A DNA stretch of 64,000 nucleotides from Burkholderia sp. Bp8963. Its GTDB lineage: Bacteria > Pseudomonadota > Gammaproteobacteria > Burkholderiales > Burkholderiaceae. The stretch spans positions 1 to 64,000 of the forward strand of contig NZ_QTQP01000041.1 in NCBI RefSeq assembly GCF_003854275.1, written 5' to 3'. Shown here piece after piece: positions 36,513 through 44,187 of this stretch. Within the stretch, counting starts at the first letter, position 1; every line of letters starts with the position of its first letter. Below the pieces are notes generated by a model. The model was not told the DNA's origin, did no database searches, and saw only the letters and a list, made by a program, of their open reading frames with translations. Both the position numbers and the translations under genes were made by a program.

Positions 36513-37403
36513 ATGTCTAGAAATGTTGGAGTCATCGGCCTCGGCGCGATGGGCCTCGGTGTCGCCCGCTCGCTGCTGCGCGCGGGTTTCCGCGTGCACG
36601 CGTGCGACGTGCGTGAAAACGTGCTGAACGCGTTCGCGGCCGAAGGCGGCGTCGCGTGCGCGACGCCCGCCGAGCTCGGCGCACAGTGCGATGTCGTCGT
36701 CACGCTCGTCGTCAATGCCGAGCAGTCCGAAACGGTACTGTTCGGCGAGCACGGCGCGGTCGCGCGGATGAAACCGGGCGGCGTCGTGATCGCGAGCGCG
36801 ACCGTCGCGCCCGAGTTCGCGATCGCGCTCGGCCGGCGCATCGAGGCGGCCGGGCTGCAGATGCTCGACGCACCGGTGTCCGGCGGCGCCGCGCGCGCGG
36901 CGTCCGGCGAGATGACGATGATGACGTCCGGCCCGGCCGCCGCGTACGCGGCGTGCGACGACGTGCTGGCCGCGATCGCCGGCAAGGTCTACCGGCTCGG
37001 CAGCGCGCACGGCGTCGGCTCGAAGGTAAAGATCATCAACCAGCTGCTCGCGGGCGTGCACATCGCGGCGGCCGCCGAAGCGATGGCGCTGGGCTTGCGC
37101 GAAGGCGTCGACGCCGACGCGCTGTATGACGTGATCACGCACAGCGCCGGCAACTCGTGGATGTTCGAGAACCGCGTGCCGCACATCCTGAACGGGGACT
37201 ACACGCCGCTGTCCGCAGTCGACATCTTCGTGAAGGATCTCGGCCTCGTGCTCGACACCGCACGCCGCAGCAAATTCCCGCTGCCGCTGTCGGCCGCCGC
37301 GCACCAGATGTTCATGAGCGCGTCGAGCGCCGGCCACGGCGGAGAGGACGATTCCGCCGTGATCAAGACATTCCCCGGCATCACGCTGCCGCCGTCCCGT
37401 TGA
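36513..37403 (+). CDS. ltnD: L-threonate dehydrogenase (3-hydroxyisobutyrate dehydrogenase family)
   Basis: 296 residues. NAD motif GVIGLGAMGLGVARSLLRAG at the start, substrate motif DAPVSGGAARAASGEMTMMT, and catalytic lysine in GSKVKIINQLLAGVHIAAAA near residue 170. These are features of the beta-hydroxyacid dehydrogenases. The following kinase, aldolase, isomerase and NAD-dependent epimerase-like genes match the L-threonate/D-erythronate pathway described by Zhang et al. (2016) in which LtnD makes 2-oxo-tetronate. Assigned from this context; sequence alone would give only the family. Confidence 0.85.
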   Translation: MSRNVGVIGLGAMGLGVARSLLRAGFRVHACDVRENVLNAFAAEGGVACATPAELGAQCDVVVTLVVNAEQSETVLFGEHGAVARMKPGGVVIASATVAPEFAIALGRRIEAAGLQMLDAPVSGGAARAASGEMTMMTSGPAAAYAACDDVLAAIAGKVYRLGSAHGVGSKVKIINQLLAGVHIAAAAEAMALGLREGVDADALYDVITHSAGNSWMFENRVPHILNGDYTPLSAVDIFVKDLGLVLDTARRSKFPLPLSAAAHQMFMSASSAGHGGEDDSAVIKTFPGITLPPSR

Positions 37404-37422
37404 TCCGCGCGAGGCCCTGATC

Positions 37423-38748
37423 ATGAACGCACCCGCTTCCCGTCCCCTGCTCGGCTGCATCGCCGACGATTTCACCGGCGCGACCGATCTCGCGAACATG
37501 CTCGTCAAGAGCGGCATGCGCACCGTGCAGACGATCGGCGTGCCCGCCGACGGCGCCGCCGTTGACACCGTGATCGACGCCGACGCGATCGTCGTCGCGC
37601 TGAAGTCGCGCACGATTGCCGCCGCCGACGCGGTCGCGCAATCGCTCGCCGCTTACGCGTGGCTGCGCGCGCAGGGCTGCCGCCAGTTCTTCTTCAAGTA
37701 CTGCTCGACATTCGACTCGACCGACGCGGGCAACATCGGCCCCGTCACCGATGCGCTGCTCGACGCGGCGGGCGGCGGCTTCACGATCGCATGCCCGGCG
37801 TTTCCGGAGAACGGCCGCACGATCTACCGCGGCCACCTGTTCGTCGGCGACGCCCTGTTGAACGAATCGGGGATGGAAAACCATCCGCTCACGCCGATGA
37901 AGGACGCGAACCTCGTACGCGTGCTGCAGCGGCAGACGCGGTCGCTGGTCGGCCTGATCCGCCATGACGCGATTGCCGCCGGCACCGCCGCGGTGCGTGC
38001 GACGATCGAGCAGTTGCGCGCGGAAGGCGCGCGCTTCGCGATTGCCGATGCGCTGTCCGATCGCGATCTCTACGTGCTCGGCAACGCATGCGCGGACCTG
38101 CCGCTCGTCACCGGCGGTTCCGGCATCGCGCTCGGCCTGCCGGCCAATTTCCGCGCCGCGGGCCTGCTGCCGGAGCGCGACAACGCAGCCGTGCTGCCGC
38201 GCATCGACGGTTTCGCGACCGTGCTCGCGGGCAGCGCGTCGAAGGCGACGAATGCGCAGGTCGACGCATGGCGCGCGCGCCGGCCGCACTTCCGCATCGA
38301 TCCGCTCGCGGCGTCGCGCGGCGAGCCGGTCGTCGAGCAGGCGCTCGCGTTCGCGCGCAGCCATCTGCCGGAACCGGTGCTGATCTACGCAACCGCGACA
38401 CCGGACGAAGTGAAGGCCGTGCAGCAGACGCTCGGCGTCGAAGCAGCGGGCCTGCTCGTCGAACGCACGCTCGCGGCGATCGCGCAGGGCCTGCGCGCGC
38501 TCGGCGTGCGCAAGTTCGTCGTCGCGGGCGGCGAGACGTCCGGCGCGGTCGTGCAGGCGCTCGACGTGAAGTTGCTGCAGATCGGCGCGCAAATCGATCC
38601 GGGCGTGCCCGCGACCGCGACGACCGGCGAAAGTCCCGATGAGGCGACCCACACCGGGCCGCTCGGTCTCGCGCTGAAATCAGGCAACTTCGGCACCGTC
38701 GATTTCTTCGACAAGGCGCTGCGCGCGCTGGACGGAGCCAGCGTATGA
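37423..38748 (+). CDS. otnK: 3-oxo-tetronate kinase (DUF1537 family)
   Basis: 441 residues of the OtnK/DUF1537 family. The N-terminal substrate domain begins LLGCIADDFTGATDLANMLV, and FKYCSTFDSTDAGNIGPVTD is the sugar-acid binding block. The C-terminal nucleotide domain ends with the glycine-rich FVVAGGETSGAVVQAL and PGVPATATTGE. It phosphorylates 3-oxo-tetronate with ATP. Ends four bases into the next gene (ATGA overlap), so OtnK and OtnC are coupled. Confidence 0.92.
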   Translation: MNAPASRPLLGCIADDFTGATDLANMLVKSGMRTVQTIGVPADGAAVDTVIDADAIVVALKSRTIAAADAVAQSLAAYAWLRAQGCRQFFFKYCSTFDSTDAGNIGPVTDALLDAAGGGFTIACPAFPENGRTIYRGHLFVGDALLNESGMENHPLTPMKDANLVRVLQRQTRSLVGLIRHDAIAAGTAAVRATIEQLRAEGARFAIADALSDRDLYVLGNACADLPLVTGGSGIALGLPANFRAAGLLPERDNAAVLPRIDGFATVLAGSASKATNAQVDAWRARRPHFRIDPLAASRGEPVVEQALAFARSHLPEPVLIYATATPDEVKAVQQTLGVEAAGLLVERTLAAIAQGLRALGVRKFVVAGGETSGAVVQALDVKLLQIGAQIDPGVPATATTGESPDEATHTGPLGLALKSGNFGTVDFFDKALRALDGASV

Positions 38749-39383
38749 GCGTCGAAGCGAAACTGCGCGACGAGATCTGCGTCGTCGGCGCGAGCCTGTA
38801 TGCGCGTGGCCATGCGGTCGGCAGCGCGGGCAACATCAGCGCGCGTCTCGACGACGGTTGGCTGATCACGCCGACCGACGCATGCCTGGGCCGGCTCGAT
38901 CCGAACGACATCGCGAAGGTCGGCCTGGACGGCAACGCGGTGTCGGGCGGCAAGCCGTCGAAGACGCTGACGCTGCATCGCGGCATCTACGCGCGCAACA
39001 CCGAAGCGAACGGCGTCGTGCACACGCATTCGACGCATCTCGTCGCGCTGACACTCGCGGGCGTGTGGCGCGACTCGGACGTGCTGCCGCCGATCACGCC
39101 GTACTACGTGATGAAGGTCGGCCACATCCCGCTGATCCGCTACCGCCGGCCCGGTGACCCGGACGTCGCGGCCGAAGTCGCCGCGCTCGCCGATCGCGTG
39201 CGCGGCGTGCTGCTCGACCGCCTCGGCCCGGTGATGTGGGGTGCGTCGGTGTCGCAGGCGTCGTATGCGCTCGAGGAACTCGAGGAAACGGCGCGGCTGT
39301 GGTTGATGACCGAGCCGAAACCCGAGCCGCTGTCCGACGCGGCGCTCGACGAACTGCGCCGCGCGTTCGGCGCGCGCTGGTAA
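38745..39383 (+). CDS. otnC: 3-oxo-tetronate 4-phosphate decarboxylase (class II aldolase family)
   Basis: 212 residues. Class II aldolase/adducin fold with VGSAGNISARLDDGWLITP, the zinc-binding GVVHTHSTHLVALTLAGV (three histidines in HTHSTH), and MWGASVSQASYALEELEETA. OtnC decarboxylates 3-oxo-tetronate 4-phosphate to dihydroxyacetone phosphate. The start overlaps the otnK stop. A hairpin with T-tract follows its stop, before the transporter gene. Confidence 0.9.
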   Translation: MSVEAKLRDEICVVGASLYARGHAVGSAGNISARLDDGWLITPTDACLGRLDPNDIAKVGLDGNAVSGGKPSKTLTLHRGIYARNTEANGVVHTHSTHLVALTLAGVWRDSDVLPPITPYYVMKVGHIPLIRYRRPGDPDVAAEVAALADRVRGVLLDRLGPVMWGASVSQASYALEELEETARLWLMTEPKPEPLSDAALDELRRAFGARW

Positions 39384-39389
39384 TTCCCC

Positions 39390-39416
39390 GCCCGCCGTGT
39401 GCGCGGGCCTGTTTTT
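39390..39416 (+). terminator. hairpin with T-tract between otnC and the MFS gene
   Basis: GCCCGC (39390-39395) pairs with GCGGGC (39403-39408), 7-nt loop, followed by CTGTTTTT (39409-39416). It would reduce, perhaps partly, transcription from otnC into the transporter gene. Confidence 0.55.
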
Positions 39417-39487
39417 CCGTCAGCACACACCTACGACCGGCGTCGTACGCGCCGCCGGCACCACCCATCATTGGATTGGAGACGACG

Positions 39488-40819
39488 ATGACAACGCTCG
39501 ACGCGGCCGCAGGCCGTTCACCGGCCACGGCTGCCCGTTCGGTCGAACTGGACCTCACCTACAAGAAAGTGTTCTGGCGCATCGTGCCGTTCCTGATGCT
39601 GTGCTACGTGGTCGCGTATCTCGATCGCGTGAACGTCGGCTTCGCGAAGCTGCAGATGTCGCAGGATCTCGCGTTCAGCGAAACCGTGTTCGGGCTCGGC
39701 GCCGGGATCTTCTTCATCGGCTACTTCCTGTTCGAACTGCCGAGCAACCTGCTGATGCACCGAATCGGCGCACGCATCTGGATCGCGCGGATCATGATCA
39801 CGTGGGGCCTCCTGTCGGCGCTGTTCGCGTACGTGACGACGCCCACCCAGTTCTACGTGCTGCGCTTCCTGCTCGGCCTTGCCGAAGCGGGCTTCTACCC
39901 GGGCGTGATCCTGTACCTCACGTACTGGTTTCCGTCGCACCGCCGCGCGAAGATCATCGCGGTGTTCATGTCCGCGATTCCGGTGTCGGGCATCTTCGGC
40001 AATCCGCTGTCGGGCTGGATCATGCAGCGGTTCCATGGCGGCTCGGGCTTCCACGGCTGGCAGTGGATGTTCATGATCGAGGCCGTGCCCGCGCTGCTGA
40101 TCGGCATCGCGACGATCCTCTATCTCGACAACAACATCCGCGGCGCGAAGTGGCTGAACGAGCGCGAGAAGCAGATGCTCGAGGAAGAAATCGCCGTCCA
40201 GCCGCAGGAGCAGGAGCAGCAGAAGCACACCCACTCGCTGAAGGCCGTGTTCGCGGACCCGCGCATGTGGTGGATGTCGCTGATCTACTTCGCGTTCGTC
40301 ACCGGCCAGTACGGGCTGACGTTCTGGATGCCGACGCTCGTCAAGTCGACCGGCATCACCGACACGCTGCAGATCGGCCTGCTCTCCGCGATTCCGTTCC
40401 TGTTCGCGATCGTCGCGATGAACCTGTTCGGCCACAGCGCGGACAAGCGCCGCGAGCGCCGCTGGCACCTGATCGTGCCGGCGCTGATGGGCGCGCTCGG
40501 CTTTGCGGTCGCCGCGTCGTACTCGCACAATACCGCCGTGTCGATCGTGTTCCTGTCGATCGCGGCGGGCGGCGTGCTGACCTGCGCACCGCTGTTCTGG
40601 TCGCTGCCTACCGCGTTCCTCGCAGGCAGCGCGGCCGCGGCCGGCATCGCGATCATCAACTCGGTCGGCAACCTCGCCGGCTTCGCGAGCCCGTACGTGA
40701 TCGGCTACCTGAAGGACGCCACGCACAGCACGTCGTCCGGCATGTACGTGCTGTCCGCGATGCTCGTGATCGGCGCGCTCGCCGTCTGGCTCACGCCGGC
40801 CAAACTGGTCAACCGTTAA
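39488..40819 (+). CDS. MFS transporter, probable sugar-acid (threonate/erythronate) importer
   Basis: 443 residues, twelve predicted membrane helices, anion:cation symporter (ACS) type of the major facilitator superfamily. Conserved segments: PFLMLCYVVAYLDRVNVGFA, FFIGYFLFELPSNLLMHRIG, RFLLGLAEAGFYPGVILYLT, and the central cytoplasmic loop ending HSLKAVFADPRMWWMSL. Members of this type carry tartrate, galactarate and phthalate. The position between the otnC and otnI genes suggests uptake of threonate or erythronate. Confidence 0.9.
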   Translation: MTTLDAAAGRSPATAARSVELDLTYKKVFWRIVPFLMLCYVVAYLDRVNVGFAKLQMSQDLAFSETVFGLGAGIFFIGYFLFELPSNLLMHRIGARIWIARIMITWGLLSALFAYVTTPTQFYVLRFLLGLAEAGFYPGVILYLTYWFPSHRRAKIIAVFMSAIPVSGIFGNPLSGWIMQRFHGGSGFHGWQWMFMIEAVPALLIGIATILYLDNNIRGAKWLNEREKQMLEEEIAVQPQEQEQQKHTHSLKAVFADPRMWWMSLIYFAFVTGQYGLTFWMPTLVKSTGITDTLQIGLLSAIPFLFAIVAMNLFGHSADKRRERRWHLIVPALMGALGFAVAASYSHNTAVSIVFLSIAAGGVLTCAPLFWSLPTAFLAGSAAAAGIAIINSVGNLAGFASPYVIGYLKDATHSTSSGMYVLSAMLVIGALAVWLTPAKLVNR

Positions 40820-40824
40820 TCGGC

Positions 40825-40866
40825 GTGGGGGCCTGCGCACAGCCCGGGCTGTGTGCAGGCCCCCAC
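40825..40866 (+). other. 42-nt near-perfect hairpin between MFS gene and otnI
   Basis: Arm 40825-40845 and arm 40846-40866 are reverse complements at 20 of 21 positions, the odd pair being a G-U wobble in RNA. Ends are GTGGGGGCC and GGCCCCCAC. It starts 5 bases after the MFS stop; there is no T-tract. A candidate RNA stabiliser, processing site or terminator inside the operon. Confidence 0.85.
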
Positions 40867-40891
40867 TCTCTCACTGACAGGATTTGCAGCC

Positions 40892-41668
40892 ATGCCACGC
40901 TTCGCCGCCAACCTTTCGATGATGTACAACGAGTACGCGTTTCTCGAGCGCTTCTCCGCCGCCGCGTACGACGGCTTCAAGGCCGTCGAATACCTGTTCC
41001 CGTACGACTTCGCTGCAGCAGACATCCGTGAACGCCTCGACCAGCACGGCCTCACGCAGGCGCTGTTCAACGCGCCGCCCGGCGACTGGGCCGCGGGCGA
41101 GCGCGGGATCGCGTCGCTGCCGGGCCGCGAGGACGAGTTCCGGCGCGGCATCGACACCGCGCTCGACTACGCGCGCGTGCTCGGCAATACGAAGCTGCAC
41201 GTGATGGCCGGGCTGATCGCGCCGGGCCAGGACCGCGCGCGGCATCGCGCGACCTATGTCGCGAACCTCGCGCATGCCGCGCAGGCGGCTTTTGCGCACG
41301 GCATCACGGTGCTGATCGAGCCGATCAACCAGCGTGACATGCCCGGCTATTTCGTGAGCCGGCAGGACGATGCGCATGCGATCTGCGCGGAGGTTGGCGC
41401 ACCGAACCTGAAGGTGCAGTTCGACTGCTACCACTGCCAGATCGTCGAAGGCGATCTCGCGATGAAGCTCAAGCGCGACTTCGCGGGGATCGGCCACATC
41501 CAGATTGCAGGCGTGCCGGAGCGCCATGAGCCGGATATCGGCGAGCTGAACTACCCGTACCTGTTCGACCTGATCGATGCGCTCGGCTACGACGGCTGGA
41601 TCGGCTGCGAATACCGCCCGAAGGCCGGCACGTCCGCTGGCCTCGGCTGGCTCAAGCCGTATCTGTAA
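40892..41668 (+). CDS. otnI: 2-oxo-tetronate isomerase (hydroxypyruvate isomerase family)
   Basis: 258 residues, xylose isomerase-like TIM barrel. Features: MPRFAANLSMMYNEYAFLER, then FNAPPGDWAAGERGIASLPG, the metal-binding glutamate in TVLIEPINQRDMPGYFVS, and VQFDCYHCQIVEGDLAM. OtnI interconverts 2-oxo- and 3-oxo-tetronate, linking LtnD and DenD to the kinase. Start chosen at 40892, after the hairpin. Confidence 0.9.
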   Translation: MPRFAANLSMMYNEYAFLERFSAAAYDGFKAVEYLFPYDFAAADIRERLDQHGLTQALFNAPPGDWAAGERGIASLPGREDEFRRGIDTALDYARVLGNTKLHVMAGLIAPGQDRARHRATYVANLAHAAQAAFAHGITVLIEPINQRDMPGYFVSRQDDAHAICAEVGAPNLKVQFDCYHCQIVEGDLAMKLKRDFAGIGHIQIAGVPERHEPDIGELNYPYLFDLIDALGYDGWIGCEYRPKAGTSAGLGWLKPYL

Positions 41669-41696
41669 TTCACGCAATTCCACGAGGGCAACGAAC

Positions 41697-42668
41697 ATGA
41701 AAGTACTGATCACCGGCGGGGCCGGGTTTCTCGGCCAGCGTCTCGCGCGCAAGCTGCTCGAACGCGGCGGGCTGACCGGCGCGGACGGCCGGCTTCAGCC
41801 CATCACCGAACTGGTGCTGCTCGACGTCGTCAAGGGCGGCGACTTCGGCGACCCGCGCGTGACGTCGATCGTCGGCGACATCGCCGACCGGGCCGTGCTC
41901 GAAAGCGCGATCGACACGCAAACAAGCGCGATATTCCATCTCGCGGCGATCGTCAGCGGCCAGGCGGAAGCCGACTTCGACCTCGGGATGCGGATCAACC
42001 TCGACGCGTCGCGCGCGCTGCTCGACGTGTGCCGTGCGCGCGGCCATCGTCCGCGCGTCGTGTTCACGAGCTCGGTCGCGGTGTACGGCGGTGCGCTGCC
42101 TGACATCGTGCAGGACGACACCGCGCTGAATCCGCAATCGTCGTATGGCGCCGAGAAGGCAATCGCCGAACTACTGCTATGCGACTACGCGCGGCGCGGC
42201 TTCGTCGACGGCCGCGTGCTGCGGCTGCCGACGATCAGCGTGCGGCCGGGCCGGCCGAACGCAGCGGCGTCGTCGTTCGCGAGCGGCATCATCCGCGAGC
42301 CGCTGAACGGCGAGGAAAGCGTGTGCCCGGTGCCCGGCTCGACGCGCCTGTGGCTGCTGTCGCCGCGCGGCGCGATCGACGCGCTCGTCGCCGGATGCGA
42401 GCTCGACGGCGCGCAGCTCGGCAACAAGCGCGTGATCAACCTGCCGGGGATTTCCGTGACGGTCGACGAGATGATCGCCGCGCTGCGCGAAGTCGCGGGC
42501 GACGAGGTGGTCAAGCTGATTCGCCGCGCGCCGGACGAGCGCGTCGAGAAGATCGTCGGCAGCTGGCCGGGGCGCTGGGATACGACGCGCGCGGAAGCGC
42601 TCGGGCTGAAGGGAGAGTCGTCGTTTGTCGACGTGATCCGCGCGTATCTCGAGGACGATCGGCGCTGA
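41697..42668 (+). CDS. denD: D-erythronate dehydrogenase (SDR extended family)
   Basis: 323 residues, NAD-dependent epimerase/dehydratase fold. Nucleotide motif LITGGAGFLGQRLARKLLER, catalytic YxxxK in SSYGAEKAIAELLLCDY, and RLWLLSPRGAIDALVAGCEL later in the chain. In this pathway DenD oxidises D-erythronate to 2-oxo-tetronate. Last gene of the cluster, followed by a strong terminator. Confidence 0.88.
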   Translation: MKVLITGGAGFLGQRLARKLLERGGLTGADGRLQPITELVLLDVVKGGDFGDPRVTSIVGDIADRAVLESAIDTQTSAIFHLAAIVSGQAEADFDLGMRINLDASRALLDVCRARGHRPRVVFTSSVAVYGGALPDIVQDDTALNPQSSYGAEKAIAELLLCDYARRGFVDGRVLRLPTISVRPGRPNAAASSFASGIIREPLNGEESVCPVPGSTRLWLLSPRGAIDALVAGCELDGAQLGNKRVINLPGISVTVDEMIAALREVAGDEVVKLIRRAPDERVEKIVGSWPGRWDTTRAEALGLKGESSFVDVIRAYLEDDRR

Positions 42669-42688
42669 TTCGGCATTCGCACTGCTCG

Positions 42689-42732
42689 ATAAAACCCCTC
42701 GCATGCCGAACGGTTTCGAGGGGTTTTATTTT
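42689..42732 (+). terminator. Rho-independent terminator of the ltn/otn operon
   Basis: 13-bp stem ATAAAACCCCTCG (42689-42701) with 42717-42729, 15-nt loop, followed by T-rich TTTTGG. Clear intrinsic terminator 21 bases after denD. Confidence 0.9.
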
Positions 42733-42824
42733 GGTTCATCGCGCGTTTTCGGGAAACGCGACGCGGAACAGAACAGGCGCCGAAACCGTAACCGCAGCAT
42801 GCAGACATGCATGTCTGGCGGCCC

Positions 42825-42935
42825 TTATTTGATTACCTTGCGCCAAAACACCAGATATGCGGCCGACGTGGATGCGACAAGCAGAATTGCCCACATCGGA
42901 GCCAGACTGATCAAAACGGAGGCGACGTTTAGCAT
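42825..42935 (-). CDS. candidate 36-residue single-helix membrane protein
   Basis: Short minus-strand frame, ATG to TAA, beginning MLNVASVLISLAPMWAILLV and ending VFWRKVIK. The hydrophobic stretch of about 25 residues followed by basic residues fits one inside-C-terminal membrane helix. An AAGGA sequence lies about 8 bases before the ATG, and the upstream DNA is AT-rich. The size and style resemble KdpF- or CydX-like accessory peptides, but I cannot name a family. Neighbours are denD (convergent) and hcr (same strand, upstream, ending at 43140). Confidence 0.5.
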   Translation of the reverse strand: MLNVASVLISLAPMWAILLVASTSAAYLVFWRKVIK

Positions 42936-43134
42936 TTGGATTCCTTACTAAAATAATAACGACTTTCAACACGCATCTGCTTCACGCGGAACCGGCAACC
43001 TGGCCAGGCGTTGCGCACCGCTTGAACATGCAACCATCGTACATCCATAACCAGCCGTGTACCTGTGGTCTCCTGTCGCACGGCCAGGGTCCCGAACGGG
43101 AGCGCACATGGCACACGCGCCCGTTACCACCCAC

Positions 43135-43155
43135 GCGCTTCACGCCGTGAAGCGC
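43135..43155 (-). other. hairpin overlapping the hcr stop codon
   Basis: Perfect 9-bp stem GCGCTTCAC (43135-43143) with GTGAAGCGC (43147-43155) and a 3-nt loop; the hcr stop lies inside it. May terminate or stabilise the hcp-hcr transcript. Confidence 0.4.
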
Positions 43156-44162
43156 TCGCTCGCGAACTGCGCGTCGGGCACGCCGGCCGCTGTCGCTGCG
43201 TCACGTGCGCCCTGCACGAGCGCCGGCGGCCCGCAGACGTAGATGTCCGGCCGCACGGCGGCACTCGACAGCGCCGCGCGCAACGCGTCGACCGGCGTGC
43301 CGCGAAAGCCCGACCAGTCATCGCGCGGACGCCACACGCAGAGGTCCACCCGCAACTGCGGCAGGTCGACCTGCAACTGCTTCAGTTCGTCGCGCAAAAA
43401 CAGCTCGCTCTCCTGATTCACGCCAAAGAAGAGCCGCGCATCGGGCATCTCCTGATACTCGGCCATCCGGCGCAGCATCGACAGGATCGGCGCAATCCCA
43501 GTGCCGCCGGCGACGAACCAGCGCGGCCGCAGGCTTTCGACGAACAGCCCGAAGCCGCCCATCGGAACGCGCACGGTCAGCGGATCGCCGAGCCGCGCGC
43601 GCTCGCGCAGATACGTCGAGAACCAGCCGTCGCGCCGCAGCCGGATCAGGAACTCGAGGCGTCCTTCCCAGTTGCTCGTATTCGCGAGCGAATACGGCCG
43701 GCGGATGTCGCTGCCCGGCACCTCCAGCTCCGCGAACTGGCCCGCCTCGAACTCCACGGCCGAGCCGTTCTCGTCGTCGGGCTCCACGTGCAGCTCGACG
43801 CGCATCGTCTGGTCCGCGATCATGTCGAGCGCCGCAATCCGCGCGACGCGCACCGGCACCGGTTGCAGCAGCACCTTCGCGTGGTCGTACGGCGCGACGA
43901 TGCGCAGGTCGCTGCGTGGCGTCGTCCGGCACATCAGGATCGCGCCCGGCTGCCCGGCCGGCAGCGCGTCGGGGCTGTGCTCCTGCAGGTCGTAGTCGCC
44001 ATCGGCGACGGTTGCATGACACGCGCCGCAACTGCCGCGTCGGCATTGCGACGGCAGCGTGATGCCGGCCTCCGCCGCCGCCGTCAGCAAGTCCCGCCCG
44101 GCTTCGCATGCGAAGCCGAACGGCTGCCCGTCGCGCGTCGTGATCTCGATCCGATAGGTCAT
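43140..44162 (-). CDS. hcr: NADH oxidoreductase for hybrid cluster protein (Hcr-like), N-terminal 2Fe-2S
   Basis: 340 residues. The plant-type ferredoxin domain is at the N-terminus, with cluster cysteines in LPSQCRRGSCGACHATVADG and a fourth in GAILMCRTTP; a FAD domain (RRPYSLANTS) and NAD domain (FVAGGTGIAPILSMLRRM, IYVCGPPALVQGARD) follow. E. coli Hcr has the ferredoxin domain at the C-terminus, so this is the reductase order seen in MmoC/BenC-type proteins. Placement 25 bases after hcp shows its job: electron supply to Hcp. Gene name by context. Confidence 0.85.
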   Translation of the reverse strand: MTYRIEITTRDGQPFGFACEAGRDLLTAAAEAGITLPSQCRRGSCGACHATVADGDYDLQEHSPDALPAGQPGAILMCRTTPRSDLRIVAPYDHAKVLLQPVPVRVARIAALDMIADQTMRVELHVEPDDENGSAVEFEAGQFAELEVPGSDIRRPYSLANTSNWEGRLEFLIRLRRDGWFSTYLRERARLGDPLTVRVPMGGFGLFVESLRPRWFVAGGTGIAPILSMLRRMAEYQEMPDARLFFGVNQESELFLRDELKQLQVDLPQLRVDLCVWRPRDDWSGFRGTPVDALRAALSSAAVRPDIYVCGPPALVQGARDAATAAGVPDAQFASERFTA

Positions 44163-44187
44163 CCTCAGGATTCCTTCTCGATGTGCG

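Larger units (their letters stand above)
42669..43139. other. 471-bp region between denD and hcr
   Basis: Holds the terminator at 42689-42732, an unannotated smORF on the minus strand (42825-42935) and an AT-rich leader upstream of it (42936-42965). The rest, up to the hcr stop at 43140, shows nothing convincing. Confidence 0.6.
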
